DNA from: Azospirillaceae bacterium
GTDB taxonomy: Bacteria > Pseudomonadota > Alphaproteobacteria > Azospirillales > Azospirillaceae
NCBI GenBank assembly: GCA_031291675.1
Contig: JARLIO010000036.1
Coordinates: forward strand, 1 to 64,000
Direction: 5' to 3'
Length of the DNA: 64,000 nt
Shown here: positions 9,181-18,148 of the stretch, piece after piece
Numbering within the stretch: the stretch's first letter is position 1
Layout of the letters: each line of letters opens with the position of its first letter
Position numbers and translations under genes: made by a program
Notes under the pieces: generated by a model
The model's database searches: none
Told to the model about the DNA's origin: nothing
The model's input: the letters and a program-made list of their open reading frames with translations, nothing else

Positions 9181-9516
9181 ATGGGAACACTTGCCGCTTA
9201 TGGACTTCTCCTGCTGGCGGCCTGCCTCGAGGCTGGTGGTGACGCCCTCGTCAGGCTCGGCCTGCACAGTGATCAGCGAATTTCTCGCGTCGGCCTGTTC
9301 CTCACCGGTGCGGCTGTATTGTTCCTCTACGGATTGTCGGTGAACGCGCCGCCTTGGGACTTCGGGCGATTGCTGGGCGTGTACGTCACATTATTTTTCG
9401 TTGTCGCGCAGTTGCTTAATTTCTTCGTGTTCGGAGCGAAACCTGATCTGCCTATCCTTATCGGAGGCGCGCTCATCGTGTCGGGCGGCTTGGTGATGAC
9501 GGTCTGGCGAAGCTAA
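9181..9516 (+). CDS. Small four-helix membrane protein, SMR/DMT-like
   Basis: A 111-residue, very hydrophobic protein with four predicted membrane helices. The start is the ATG at 9181, preceded by a GGGGG tract. Helix 1 (LLLLAACLEAGGDALVRLG) has a Glu at position 17, comparable to the essential Glu14 of small multidrug-resistance exporters, and the protein is SMR-sized. Overall similarity to EmrE is weak, so it may belong to another small DMT-superfamily branch. It lies 90 bases downstream of the metal ATPase on the same strand and may be co-transcribed with it. Confidence 0.7.
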   Translation: MGTLAAYGLLLLAACLEAGGDALVRLGLHSDQRISRVGLFLTGAAVLFLYGLSVNAPPWDFGRLLGVYVTLFFVVAQLLNFFVFGAKPDLPILIGGALIVSGGLVMTVWRS

Positions 9517-9607
9517 TCCTGGCCTGTCCACGCACATTTCGGCGAGCGCGTTCGCCGAGGTGGCGGCCGAGGCTGTGGCAACCCGCGACACCGCGTCAGT
9601 GATCGGG

Positions 9608-12412
9608 TTACACCGACGGTATCACGATCGGCGCCGCGGGTTTTCCGTCGAGCCAGCGATCCCACATGCTGGTATAGGCCTTTTCGATATTGCGGGTGAG
9701 GCGTTCGATATCGAATAGAGGCGTCGTGCTTCTGTTGTCTTTCAGCCTTTGCCTGACTTCGGCCAGACGCGTCGGCTGCGTCGCCAAGGCCAGGGCCCGG
9801 GCTTCGTAGTCGGCCAGTGAGGTGGTGATCAGCTCCGGCAGCTCGATTGCCCGAAGCAGGCTGGTGGCGACCCGGCCGGCAAAGGTGTTGCCGGTGCAGG
9901 TCAGTACGGGAAGCCCGGCCCAAAGGGCATCGCTCGCGGTCGTATGGGCATTATAGGGCAAGGTATCGACGAACAGGTCGGCCTGACAATGGCGTGCGAG
10001 ATGCTCCGGCAGTGCCATGCGCGGCGCAAAGACCAGCCGATCCGGAGCGATGCCGCGCCGTGCGGCCTCGTGGCGGAGATTGTCACGGGCCCAGGAATTG
10101 GCCTCCAGGAGCCACAGGACCGAACCCGGTACCGCCTTCAGCAGGCGGAGCCATACCGCAAAGACGATCGGGGTGATTTTCCAACTGTTATTGAAACAGC
10201 AGAACACAAAACCTTGCTCCGGCAGGCCGCATTCTATTCGTGTCGGCTGTCGATCGGCAATTTTGCGCTTTGTGTCGTTCGGTTGATAACAATCGGGAAG
10301 CTGAACCCGTCGTTCGCCATAATATGGTTGCTCCCCGATCGGGGCGACGAAACGATCAACGATGATATGATCGATGAAATCCTGTGCCATCGTTCCCGGG
10401 TAGCCTAAATAATTCACCTGTAGCGGTGCCGGACGACGGGCCAGTATTCCTGTTCTGCATCTTTCGGTATATCCGGCCAAATCGACCAGGATATCGATGC
10501 CATCGTCGCAGATCCGCCGGGCGGCCGCGGCATCCGAAAGCATGCTGATTTCAATAAAATGGTCGAACGTCGCGATCATCCGCGCCCGGATCGGACTCTT
10601 GTCGTCCGGGCTATAGGAATAGGCAAAGATCTCGAACCGGGAGCGATCGTGGCGTTCGAACAGTTCGGCCGCCAGAAACGCCACGGCGTGGTTTCTGAAA
10701 TCGGCGGACAGATAGCCGAGACGAATTTTACGGCGAACGGTCCGGGGCTGGTGACGGAATTGTGTTTCCGGGGGAACGCGATAATATTCCCCGAAGTGGC
10801 GGGCGCACGCCAGTTGATCGGCGAGTGTCGAGTCCAATCCCAGAACGAGGAACGGCGCTATCCGGGCGGTCGATGAGGTGATGGCGCCCATCACCTTGTC
10901 TTGAAGCGGGCCAAGATCATCCCAACAGCAGGTGTTCTGGAGTTGCTGGACCAGAGCACTGATGGCTTCTGCATCGTCCGGCTTGAGATCGACGGCCTTT
11001 CGATAGCAGCGGATGGCCTCATCCAGCCGGCCTTGTTGCTGCAGCACAAAGCCGAGACTGCAGTGGGCTTCGACATAGTCTGGGTTCAGGTCGAGTGCGG
11101 TTCGCAAGCAGGCGACGGCCTCATCGAGCCGTCCTTGTTGCTGCAGCACAGAGCCGAGATTGCCGTGGGCCTCAACAAAGTGCGGCTTCAGGTCGAGCAC
11201 CGTGCGCAAGCTGGCGACGGCTTCATCGAGCCGTCCCTGTTGCCGCAGCACAAGACCGAGATTGCAGTGGGCTTCGACATAGCGCGGGCTCAGGTCGAGC
11301 GCGGTTCGGAAGCAGGCGACGGCTTCATCCAGCCGTCCTTGTTGCTGCAGAATAAAGCCGAGATTGGAATGAGCTTCCGCGTAATCGGGTTTGAGACCGA
11401 GCGCGTTACGATAGCAGACGGTGGCAGGGTCCAGCCGCCCCTCTTTCTGACGAATGTTGCCCAGGGCGCCGTGGGCCTCGGCGAAGGCCGGTGCGACAGC
11501 GAGTGCCCTTTGGCAACAAATCGTCGCCTCTTCCAGCCGCCCCTTTTTTGTCAAAATGTCGGTGAGGACGCAGTGGGCCTCGGCGAAGGCGGGAGAGAGG
11601 ATGATCGCATTGCGAAACGCCGAGATCGCCGGGACAAGGTGTGTTTGTCCGGGCGTCTCGATTCGAGAAAGCGTATTGGCCAGATTGAACCACAATTGGG
11701 GTTGCGACGGCTCCAGCCTGAGCGCGATCCGGAATAGCCGTGCCGCGTCGTCGGGATGCCCGAGATCCATGACGGTGTTTGCGAGCCCGGTCAACGCCTC
11801 GCCATCGGCCGGTTCCAGGATCCGAGCGCGGCGCAGCAACAGGGCGGCGCGACCCGGATCGCCGAGGCCACGCAACGAGCCGGCCAGGCGCACCAGCCCT
11901 TGCGCGGATTGCGGCTTGAGTTGGCACAGGCGCCGTTGCGCCTTGGCCGCCCGATCAAAATCATGATGTTGACCGAACAGGATCGCCTGATTGGCGATGG
12001 CGTTGGCATGATCGGGCTGAATGATCATGACATTGTGATAACAAGTCATGGCCGCGCCGGTTCGGCGTTGCGCGCGGAACGCTTCACCGAGATTGGCGTG
12101 ATAATCCGCGACCTCAGGCCGATAGACCAGGGCTTGACGGATCAATTCGATCGCGCGGTCGCTCCGGCCACCTTGATGAGCCACGACGCCCAAAAGGTGA
12201 AGCGCGTCACTGTGGTGTGGTGCCACGGCGAGAATCCGCTGATAGAGCCGTTCGGCTTCGCCCAGATGCCCGACCGCATGGTGTCGAAAGGCCTCAGCGA
12301 ACAAGGCTGGAACGCCAGGCGATGTCTCGTGCGTCAAGGGGATGATTTCTTCATGGGGACGCATTTTTGCGAGGGGTTCTCCAAATCCTGAGCCCGCCCG
12401 GCCAACACTCAT
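9608..12412 (-). CDS. TPR-repeat O-GlcNAc transferase-like protein (SPINDLY type)
   Basis: A 934-residue protein. The first ~500 residues are tetratricopeptide repeats, many nearly identical in the middle (GRLDEAVACxRTALDLxP...). The C-terminal ~400 residues match the bacterial OGT/SPINDLY catalytic region (GT41): GYLSADFRNHAVAFL, VNYLGYPGTM, FCCFNNSWKITP and DTLPYNAHTTASDALWAGLP. Such proteins transfer a sugar from a nucleotide donor to Ser/Thr of proteins, or act in flagellin or envelope glycosylation. An alternative start is Met17. The ATG overlaps the stop of a 61-codon ORF by 4 bases. It ends convergently with the SMR-like gene. The protein target is unknown. Confidence 0.9.
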   Translation of the reverse strand: MSVGRAGSGFGEPLAKMRPHEEIIPLTHETSPGVPALFAEAFRHHAVGHLGEAERLYQRILAVAPHHSDALHLLGVVAHQGGRSDRAIELIRQALVYRPEVADYHANLGEAFRAQRRTGAAMTCYHNVMIIQPDHANAIANQAILFGQHHDFDRAAKAQRRLCQLKPQSAQGLVRLAGSLRGLGDPGRAALLLRRARILEPADGEALTGLANTVMDLGHPDDAARLFRIALRLEPSQPQLWFNLANTLSRIETPGQTHLVPAISAFRNAIILSPAFAEAHCVLTDILTKKGRLEEATICCQRALAVAPAFAEAHGALGNIRQKEGRLDPATVCYRNALGLKPDYAEAHSNLGFILQQQGRLDEAVACFRTALDLSPRYVEAHCNLGLVLRQQGRLDEAVASLRTVLDLKPHFVEAHGNLGSVLQQQGRLDEAVACLRTALDLNPDYVEAHCSLGFVLQQQGRLDEAIRCYRKAVDLKPDDAEAISALVQQLQNTCCWDDLGPLQDKVMGAITSSTARIAPFLVLGLDSTLADQLACARHFGEYYRVPPETQFRHQPRTVRRKIRLGYLSADFRNHAVAFLAAELFERHDRSRFEIFAYSYSPDDKSPIRARMIATFDHFIEISMLSDAAAARRICDDGIDILVDLAGYTERCRTGILARRPAPLQVNYLGYPGTMAQDFIDHIIVDRFVAPIGEQPYYGERRVQLPDCYQPNDTKRKIADRQPTRIECGLPEQGFVFCCFNNSWKITPIVFAVWLRLLKAVPGSVLWLLEANSWARDNLRHEAARRGIAPDRLVFAPRMALPEHLARHCQADLFVDTLPYNAHTTASDALWAGLPVLTCTGNTFAGRVATSLLRAIELPELITTSLADYEARALALATQPTRLAEVRQRLKDNRSTTPLFDIERLTRNIEKAYTSMWDRWLDGKPAAPIVIPSV
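11031..11440. repeat. Tandem 102-bp repeat array within the TPR region
   Basis: A landmark CCTTGTTGCTGCAGCA-like sequence recurs at 11031, 11133, 11235 and 11337, exactly 102 bases apart. That is one 34-residue TPR unit per period. The units are highly similar at DNA level, unlike the flanking, more diverged TPRs, so they probably arose by recent unequal recombination. Repeat number could vary between strains. Confidence 0.85.
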
Positions 12413-12594
12413 GCGTCATAGGCAGCAACAAGATCGTCAATGGTATCATGTATTTTTTGCGTAACCCGTTCACATTTCGCATCATTGATGCGGCCATCAT
12501 TATCAACATGCTGGTAGTTCGCAGGCACGAATTGTTCAGCATCTAAGGGGTGCCCGCGGCGACCGGTAGCCAGACCGCAACGGACCGGCGTCAT
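12409..12594 (-). CDS. Small coupled ORF, 61 residues, unknown function
   Basis: The frame starts at 12594 with an ATG that overlaps the stop of the transaminase gene by 4 bases. It ends with a TGA overlapping the ATG of the TPR glycosyltransferase by 4 bases. It encodes a hydrophilic protein with a likely helical C-terminal half (ERVTQKIHDTIDDLVAAY). A DNDGRINDAK stretch recalls a calcium-binding loop, though that is weak. Base composition dips to AT-richer values across 12415-12545 compared with both neighbours. No family was recognised. The overlaps at both ends are the main evidence that it is translated. Confidence 0.5.
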   Translation of the reverse strand: MTPVRCGLATGRRGHPLDAEQFVPANYQHVDNDGRINDAKCERVTQKIHDTIDDLVAAYDA

Positions 12595-13709
12595 GCCGCG
12601 GCATAGGTCGCGGCGATGGCGGCCGCGGCGGCACCGACATCGACCGCGACGCCAAATTTCGCCAGCGCCGCGCCGTAGCCGACGACAGTGGCGAGCACGC
12701 AGCCGAATTCAGCCCGGATGCCGGTGTGGTCGAGGCGCACCAGCTGCTCGCTGATCTCGCCAAAGCCACGTCCAAGCGTCACACCGAATTCGGCCGCCGC
12801 CGCGATCAGCGCCGCCGCGTCGCACCCTGTCGGGACCGGTGCCGCCGTGATCAACGCCGAGGCGGCGCGATCATCGGCGACCCAGGGTTCGATGCCCAGG
12901 GCCCGCAGACCCGCGCGACAGGCCCGGGCCGCCCGTTCGTGACGGGCAATCCGTCGTTCCAGGCCTTCGGCGTCGACCCGGTCGAGCGCCGCCTCCAGCG
13001 CCCAGAATTCCAGCGGTGCCGGGGTGCCGGGAAGCGCGCCGCGGCCCCGGTCCAGCCAGTTTTCCTTGAGATTGGCAAGGGAAAGGCTCGACGGCGACGT
13101 CCCGGCGGGCCCTGCCCTGGTGACCGCGGCAATGTGGTGCCAGGCCCGGGCGTTGACGGCAACCGCGGACAGGCCTGCCGGTCCCCCCAGCGCTTTTTGC
13201 GGGCCAATGGTGGCGATATCGATGCCCAGCGCATCGATATCGAGGGCATGGGCGCCAACCGAGGCGACCGCATCGACGACCAGGATCGCACCGGTCGTCC
13301 GGGCAATGCCGGCGATATCGGCCAGCGGATTCACCGCGCCCGTGGCCGCTTCACCGTGGACGACCGCGATGATGTCGATCGGCCCCAGGGTCCGGGCTGC
13401 CGTCTTCACCGCATCAGCGGCGATCGGCTGGCCCGGTTCGCCGATGACATCGTGGACCGCGACCCCGCCACGCCCCAGCCAGTCGCCGAAATACCGTCCA
13501 TAAGGGCTGGTGACGATGTTGATCGCGACCAGACCGGGCCGGGCGATGCTGGCCGCCACCGCCTCCAGCGCCAAGACAGCCTCGGCCTGGACAAAGACGA
13601 CGTCGGACCCGGTCTTCAAGAGCGATTTCAACCGGTCGGCGAGCCGCGCATAGCGCTCCGCCGGATAGGCGGGCCCATCGAGAAGGGGATTGAAGTCATG
13701 TGTCAGCAC
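12591..13709 (-). CDS. Class V PLP aminotransferase, pyridoxamine-pyruvate transaminase-like
   Basis: A 372-residue fold-type I PLP enzyme. The Schiff-base lysine is Lys172 in TIGPQKALGGPAGLS, the pyridine-N aspartate is Asp146 in VVDAVAS, and His118 stacks in VVHGEAATGAVNP. The phrases AEAVLALEAVAAS and YGRYFGDW, and the later FGVTLGRGFGE, resemble pyridoxamine-pyruvate transaminase more than alanine-glyoxylate or aminoethylphosphonate aminotransferases, to which it is also related. It lies 14 bases after the permease gene of a PotABCD-like importer. It probably deaminates the imported amine, or its product, with pyruvate or glyoxylate as acceptor. Confidence 0.8.
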   Translation of the reverse strand: MLTHDFNPLLDGPAYPAERYARLADRLKSLLKTGSDVVFVQAEAVLALEAVAASIARPGLVAINIVTSPYGRYFGDWLGRGGVAVHDVIGEPGQPIAADAVKTAARTLGPIDIIAVVHGEAATGAVNPLADIAGIARTTGAILVVDAVASVGAHALDIDALGIDIATIGPQKALGGPAGLSAVAVNARAWHHIAAVTRAGPAGTSPSSLSLANLKENWLDRGRGALPGTPAPLEFWALEAALDRVDAEGLERRIARHERAARACRAGLRALGIEPWVADDRAASALITAAPVPTGCDAAALIAAAAEFGVTLGRGFGEISEQLVRLDHTGIRAEFGCVLATVVGYGAALAKFGVAVDVGAAAAAIAATYAAA

Positions 13710-13723
13710 GATATCAACCTTGA

Positions 13724-14572
13724 TCAGAGAACAGCCATCGCGGCATTGCGGCGCCGCCTCAGCCGATAGAGCAACGCCGCGCCGCCGAGCATCAGCAGGG
13801 TGAACAGAAAGACGATCGATGCCGCGGCATAGACGGTCGGCGCCGGCCCATATTGCAGGCTGCCATAGAGGTAAACCGGAAAGGTATTGATCTGCGGCGT
13901 CGTCAGGAACGCCGAAACCACCAGATTATCGAACGAGAAAGTATAGGCCATCAGACCGGCCGTCGCGATCGCCGGCGCCATTTGCGGCAGGATGATAAAC
14001 CACAATGTCTTGATCCGGGTACTGCCAAGGTCGGCCGCCGCCTCTTCCACCCGACGGTCCAAGGTCAGGACCCGGGCCCGGACGATCAGGGCGACAACGG
14101 CGATCGCCATCGGGGTAATCCCGGCAATCAGCGTTGCCGTGTCGAACGGAATGTGCGTGACCGCATAAAACAACAGGACCGACACGCCGACGACCGATTC
14201 CGGCACGATCAGCAACATATAGGTCAGGCCGGTGAGACCGCGGCGGACCAGCGGATGAGGATGGCGGACAATCGCATAACCCAGCGCCGATCCGATCGCG
14301 ACCGCGATCAGCGCCGACCACAGAGCGACCTCCAGGCTCGCCTCGACCGCCCGCCGCAACGACAAGTCGTACCACGCCGCCGGGTACCATTGCAGCGTCC
14401 ATCCGGTCAGCGTGGCGGTCTGTTTGTTGACAACGCCCAGATTGAAGGAATAGCCGATCCCGGCGACGATCGGCGCGAACAGAAAGAGGACCGCGGCGCC
14501 ATACCACAGCATCAGGGCCGTGTTGGTCACACGCTGGCGCCACGCATCGGAGCGGACCGGGAACACGGTCAT
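13724..14572 (-). CDS. Polyamine-type ABC transporter permease (PotC-like)
   Basis: A 282-residue permease with six predicted helices and the EAA-like loop EEAAADLGSTRIKTLWFIILPQ. The start at 14572 is chosen because it overlaps the stop of the partner permease by 4 bases (ATGA); the longer open frame reads through that gene's 3' end out of frame. It pairs with the PotB-like protein as a heterodimeric channel of the spermidine/putrescine importer family. The actual substrate may be another amine, judging from the transaminase encoded next. Confidence 0.88.
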   Translation of the reverse strand: MTVFPVRSDAWRQRVTNTALMLWYGAAVLFLFAPIVAGIGYSFNLGVVNKQTATLTGWTLQWYPAAWYDLSLRRAVEASLEVALWSALIAVAIGSALGYAIVRHPHPLVRRGLTGLTYMLLIVPESVVGVSVLLFYAVTHIPFDTATLIAGITPMAIAVVALIVRARVLTLDRRVEEAAADLGSTRIKTLWFIILPQMAPAIATAGLMAYTFSFDNLVVSAFLTTPQINTFPVYLYGSLQYGPAPTVYAAASIVFLFTLLMLGGAALLYRLRRRRNAAMAVL

Positions 14573-15477
14573 CGGCCGACCTCCGCAAACCCCTTGGTCA
14601 GCCGGGCCAGAACCGTAACCAGAATCGCAACCAGCACGAGCACCAGCACCGCCATCGCCGAACCCAGCGGATAGTTCTGCGCCTGCAAATATTGCGCGGC
14701 GATCGCCTGCCCCATCAGAACGCCGCGACTGCCGCCCAACAGCTTGGGAATAACCATTTCGCCCAGCATCGGCACGGCGGTCAACAGGGCCGCGGTCGCG
14801 ATCCCGGGCCGGCTCAGGGGCAAGGTGACGAACAGAAATGTCCGCCATCGCGATGCGCCGAGATCGCGGCTGGCCTCCAGCAACGGTCCGGGAATCCGGT
14901 CGAGCACGACATAGAGCGGCACGATCGCGATGGGCAAATAGGCATAGACCATGCCGATGAAGACCGCCGTTTGGGTATCAAGGACGTCGAGCGGTCCCTG
15001 ATGCCAACGCAAGGCATTGAGCACAGCTTCGGCCACGCCACCGCGCGACATCAGCATCTGCAGCGACATCACCCGGATCAGAAAGCTCGAGAAATAGGGG
15101 ATCAGGATCAGGCCAATCGCGAGATTGCGTCGTCGTTGCGTGTGGCGGGCGATGAAATAGGCAACCGGAAATGCCGCGACCAGACAAAGCCCCGATGCCG
15201 AGAGCGCAAACACCAGCGTCCTGGCGAAGGTCGCGCCATAAAAGCCCGACAACGCCATTCGGTAGTTGTCAAACGTGAAGCCAGGCTCGACGCCGCCGAA
15301 GGTCGCGTGGCCAAACGAAAACACCACGGTAAAGCCGAGCGGCGCCAGGAAGAAGATCGCCAGCCAGAACACCGGCACGGCGGCAAGAACATGATCCATC
15401 GGGTGGGGCATGGGCCTGCGGCCGGACCGGCCCGCGGCCGGTTCGACCCCCCGGGAAATGGACGAAAGCACCACCAC
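14569..15477 (-). CDS. Polyamine-type ABC transporter permease (PotB-like)
   Basis: A 302-residue inner-membrane permease. The first helix is VPVFWLAIFFLAPLGFTVVF, and the EAA loop EASRDLGASRWRTFLFVTLP contacts the ATPase. A GTG at 15477, 3 bases from the end of the binding-protein gene, is the upstream start; Met23 (15411) is an alternative. It sits between the binding protein and PotC-like genes in the order D-B-C. Confidence 0.88.
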   Translation of the reverse strand: MVVLSSISRGVEPAAGRSGRRPMPHPMDHVLAAVPVFWLAIFFLAPLGFTVVFSFGHATFGGVEPGFTFDNYRMALSGFYGATFARTLVFALSASGLCLVAAFPVAYFIARHTQRRRNLAIGLILIPYFSSFLIRVMSLQMLMSRGGVAEAVLNALRWHQGPLDVLDTQTAVFIGMVYAYLPIAIVPLYVVLDRIPGPLLEASRDLGASRWRTFLFVTLPLSRPGIATAALLTAVPMLGEMVIPKLLGGSRGVLMGQAIAAQYLQAQNYPLGSAMAVLVLVLVAILVTVLARLTKGFAEVGR

Positions 15478-15480
15478 GTT

Positions 15481-16593
15481 TCAGCCGGCCGCCGCCTGAA
15501 TTTCGGCCTGGACCTGCGAGTATGTCCCAACCGTTTGCGGATTGACGACGAACGAGGTCAAGGCTTTGAAATCGAGATCCTTGCCACCAAAGATCAAGTC
15601 GGCATTCTTGACATCGGCACCAATCCTGTCGCGCAGCCCGGCCAGGGCCGCGGGGAATCCAATATACTGGGTTTCCGCCAACTGGACGTCGGGCTGCAAT
15701 TGATAGGCGAGGAAGTCATAGGCTTGATCGAGATTGGGCGCATTCTTGACGATCGCATAGTTGTCCACCCAAAGCTCGCTGGTCGGACCGGGGACCACCC
15801 ATTTCAAGGCCGGGTTGAGGCCGATCGCCGCGCGCGCCTTGGCCTGATTGGTCTGCGCCAGCACGATCGAACCGTTGGCAAGCGCATTGGCATCGAGACC
15901 GGAGAAGGATTTCACATGCTTGGCAAAGGTCTTGAGCCGCGCGCCGGCGGCACGGATCTCCGCCACGCTCGCGGTGTTCCAATCCTTGCCCTCCAGCCAT
16001 AGCGCGGGGCCGATGGTCTCCCAGCCGGAATCCGAGAGCCGGATTTTTCCGGAAACATCCGGTTTTTCACCGGCTTTGAAGAAATCCTCCCAGGTTTTGA
16101 TCTCGCCGCCAACGGCCTGCGGATCGTAGACGACGCCGAGCAGACCCCAATCCTTGGGAATTGAATATTTATTGCCCGGATCATAGCCACGATTGAGAAG
16201 ATTCGGATCGAGCGATCCCAGGTTGAGCCGCGCATGGTCGATTTCCTGAAGCAAGCCCCTGGCCGCGAGTTGTTTGATCCAGCTCGACCCCGGGATCACG
16301 ATATCGAATCCGGCACCGGCCGGGCTGTTGAGTTTGGCAAACAAGGTATCGTCGGAATCATAGGTCGCGATGTTCGGTGTGACGCCGGTTTTCCGGGCAT
16401 AGGCGGCCAGGCTTTCGGTCGAGAAATAGTCCGGCCAGCTATAGATGTTCAGTTGGCCGGTTGCGGCCGCACGCGCCCGCGAGGCGCCGGAAACAACCGT
16501 GGCCGCCGCGGCCGCAGCGGGAAACGCACCGAGCAGGCGCAGAACGGAGCGGCGGCTGAGCGACGAGGACGGAAGGATTGGATGGCGCGTCAT
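15481..16593 (-). CDS. Polyamine-type ABC transporter periplasmic binding protein (PotD-like)
   Basis: A 370-residue extracytoplasmic binding protein. The start at 16593 is preferred because GAGAGAAGG stands just upstream and the N-terminus then carries a twin-arginine signal (SRRSVLRLLG) ending in an ARAAA cleavage region. The mature part begins LNIYSWPDYFS, the hallmark of the PotD/PotF family. It contains SDDTLFAKLNSP and DIVIPGSSW, as PotD does, with substrate-site Trp and Asp residues. It is followed at once by the two permeases. The gap to the ATPase gene upstream is filled by a palindromic repeat element. Confidence 0.9.
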   Translation of the reverse strand: MTRHPILPSSSLSRRSVLRLLGAFPAAAAAATVVSGASRARAAATGQLNIYSWPDYFSTESLAAYARKTGVTPNIATYDSDDTLFAKLNSPAGAGFDIVIPGSSWIKQLAARGLLQEIDHARLNLGSLDPNLLNRGYDPGNKYSIPKDWGLLGVVYDPQAVGGEIKTWEDFFKAGEKPDVSGKIRLSDSGWETIGPALWLEGKDWNTASVAEIRAAGARLKTFAKHVKSFSGLDANALANGSIVLAQTNQAKARAAIGLNPALKWVVPGPTSELWVDNYAIVKNAPNLDQAYDFLAYQLQPDVQLAETQYIGFPAALAGLRDRIGADVKNADLIFGGKDLDFKALTSFVVNPQTVGTYSQVQAEIQAAAG

Positions 16594-16636
16594 CAGGGAA
16601 GGCCTTCTCTCAAGAGATGGAAACGAAAATCGTCGA

Positions 16637-16790
16637 GTGGCTCGCGTCGCGGACAATGAGAGGATCTCTCGCCACCGTCATGCGCGCGAACGCGGGCATC
16701 CAGGGTCAGACGCGCCGTCGTTCGGAGCTTGCGGCCCTGGGCCCCCGCGTTCGCGAGGGAGACGGTCGCAAATTCGATGACGCGAGCCAC
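16637..16790. repeat. Palindromic interspersed element, copy 1 (MITE/REP-like)
   Basis: About 154 bases bounded by the 12-base inverted ends GTGGCTCGCGTC / GACGCGAGCCAC. Internal blocks include GGACAATGAGAGGATCTC, ATGCGCGCGAACGCGGGCAT and the outward block GTCATCGAATTTGCGACC. Related copies occur at 22456 and 49308. One end coincides with the TAG stop codon of the ATPase gene. It contains no gene. Confidence 0.8.
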
Positions 16791-17920
16791 TAGCTCAGAG
16801 TCTCGTCGTGGTAGGCACGGCTGGCGACAGCGTCAAAACTCACAACGACCGGATCGCCGGGGACGAGGGGATCCGTAACCGGAAATTCGCGATTGCGCGG
16901 CGCGATGGACTCAAAGGCGACGCCACCGGCGGTCACGGCGCGCAATCGCAGCGAAGGGCCAATGGCCACCGCATCAACCAGCCGGGCCGCAAGACGATTG
17001 GCCCCGGCGGGTTGCGCCGGATCGTCCTTGCCAAAATAGGTCGCCTCCGGCCTGACGACGACCAGCGCACTGTCCCCCGGTACCAACCCGTCAGCGAGAT
17101 AGCCCGCCTCGATCGGGCCCAGATCGCTGCGAAGTGTCGCAATACCGCCAACCCGGTCGACGCGGGCGCGAATCTTGTTGGCACTGCCGACAAACAAAGC
17201 GACCCACGCATTGGCCGGCTGGTCATAGATCACCGCCGGCGCGCCAATTTGCTCGAAACGGCCATCCCGCATCACCGCCAGCCGGTCGGCCATGCCGAAT
17301 GCCTCGTCCTGATCATGGGTGACATAGATGAAAGTCGCGGCAAGTTCGGTCTGAACACGGCGCAGCTCGCGTTGCATCTCATCGCGCAGCTTGCGGTCGA
17401 GGGCACCCAGCGGTTCATCAAGCAGGAGAACCGCCGGGTCGTTGGCGAGCGCCCGGGCCAAAGCGACACGCTGCTGCATGCCACCCGACAATTCATGCGG
17501 TCGCCGCTCGGCCGCGTCCCCGAGCCGGACCCGTTCCAGCAGCGCCTGCGCCTTGGCACGGCGCACCGCCCGTGAACAGCCGCGCATCCGCGGCCCATAG
17601 GCGACATTCTCGATGACGCTCAGATGCGGGAAAAGGGCATAGCCCTGAAAAACCGTGTTGACATTGCGCTTTTCCGCCGGCAATAGCGTCACATCTGTGC
17701 CCGCGATCGACACCGTCCCGGTGTCCGGTGTCTCAAAACCGCCGATAACCCGCATGATTGTTGTTTTGCCACTGCCGCTGGGGCCAACGATTGCCAGAAA
17801 TTCGCCCGGCGTCACATCAAGCGCCAGATCGCAAACAGCCCGGCGGCCGTCATAGCTCTTGCTGACATGTCGCAACGACACCGCGCTCGGGGGGACCACC
17901 GAAGGTTTCGGTCCTGCCAT
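16790..17920 (-). CDS. potA: Polyamine-type ABC transporter ATP-binding protein (PotA-like)
   Basis: A 376-residue ATPase with Walker A (GPSGSGKTT), Q-loop (NTVFQGYALFPHL), signature (LSGGMQQRVALARAL), Walker B (VLLLDEPLGALD) and switch His (VTHDQDEAF). A C-terminal TOBE-type regulatory domain runs from about residue 260. The ATG at 17920 is chosen for its GGAAAGG about 10 bases upstream; starts at 17929 and 17977 are possible. It heads the A-D-B-C transporter operon. Its stop codon is embedded at the edge of the palindromic element. Confidence 0.9.
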   Translation of the reverse strand: MAGPKPSVVPPSAVSLRHVSKSYDGRRAVCDLALDVTPGEFLAIVGPSGSGKTTIMRVIGGFETPDTGTVSIAGTDVTLLPAEKRNVNTVFQGYALFPHLSVIENVAYGPRMRGCSRAVRRAKAQALLERVRLGDAAERRPHELSGGMQQRVALARALANDPAVLLLDEPLGALDRKLRDEMQRELRRVQTELAATFIYVTHDQDEAFGMADRLAVMRDGRFEQIGAPAVIYDQPANAWVALFVGSANKIRARVDRVGGIATLRSDLGPIEAGYLADGLVPGDSALVVVRPEATYFGKDDPAQPAGANRLAARLVDAVAIGPSLRLRAVTAGGVAFESIAPRNREFPVTDPLVPGDPVVVSFDAVASRAYHDETLS

Positions 17921-18148
17921 CGTTACCATGCCTTTCCGCGCAAGAATGTTCCCCTCGTCAAGGGCGCCTCGCGCCACGATCAGAACCCGGACCCACCAAA
18001 ATAGCCCAACCCAAGCGTGTGAAACGAAGGATAAAACGTATGAGGCGTCCCTGTCACGGATAAAAATATATCATGTCTATGTGAGCGATATTCTTTATCA
18101 CCAAGAGAAGAGCGGCGGCGTGCGCTCTGACGATGTCCCAACAAGAAA

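Noticed and set aside
12351-12542. 63-codon minus-strand frame overlapping the 61-residue ORF
   Set aside because: It is in a different frame, lacks start context and coupling overlaps, and ends inside the TPR gene.
14573-14848. Upstream extension of the PotC-like frame
   Set aside because: This segment overlaps the PotB-like gene out of frame and encodes Arg/Gly/Asp-rich nonsense; the ATGA-overlap start at 14572 is far better.
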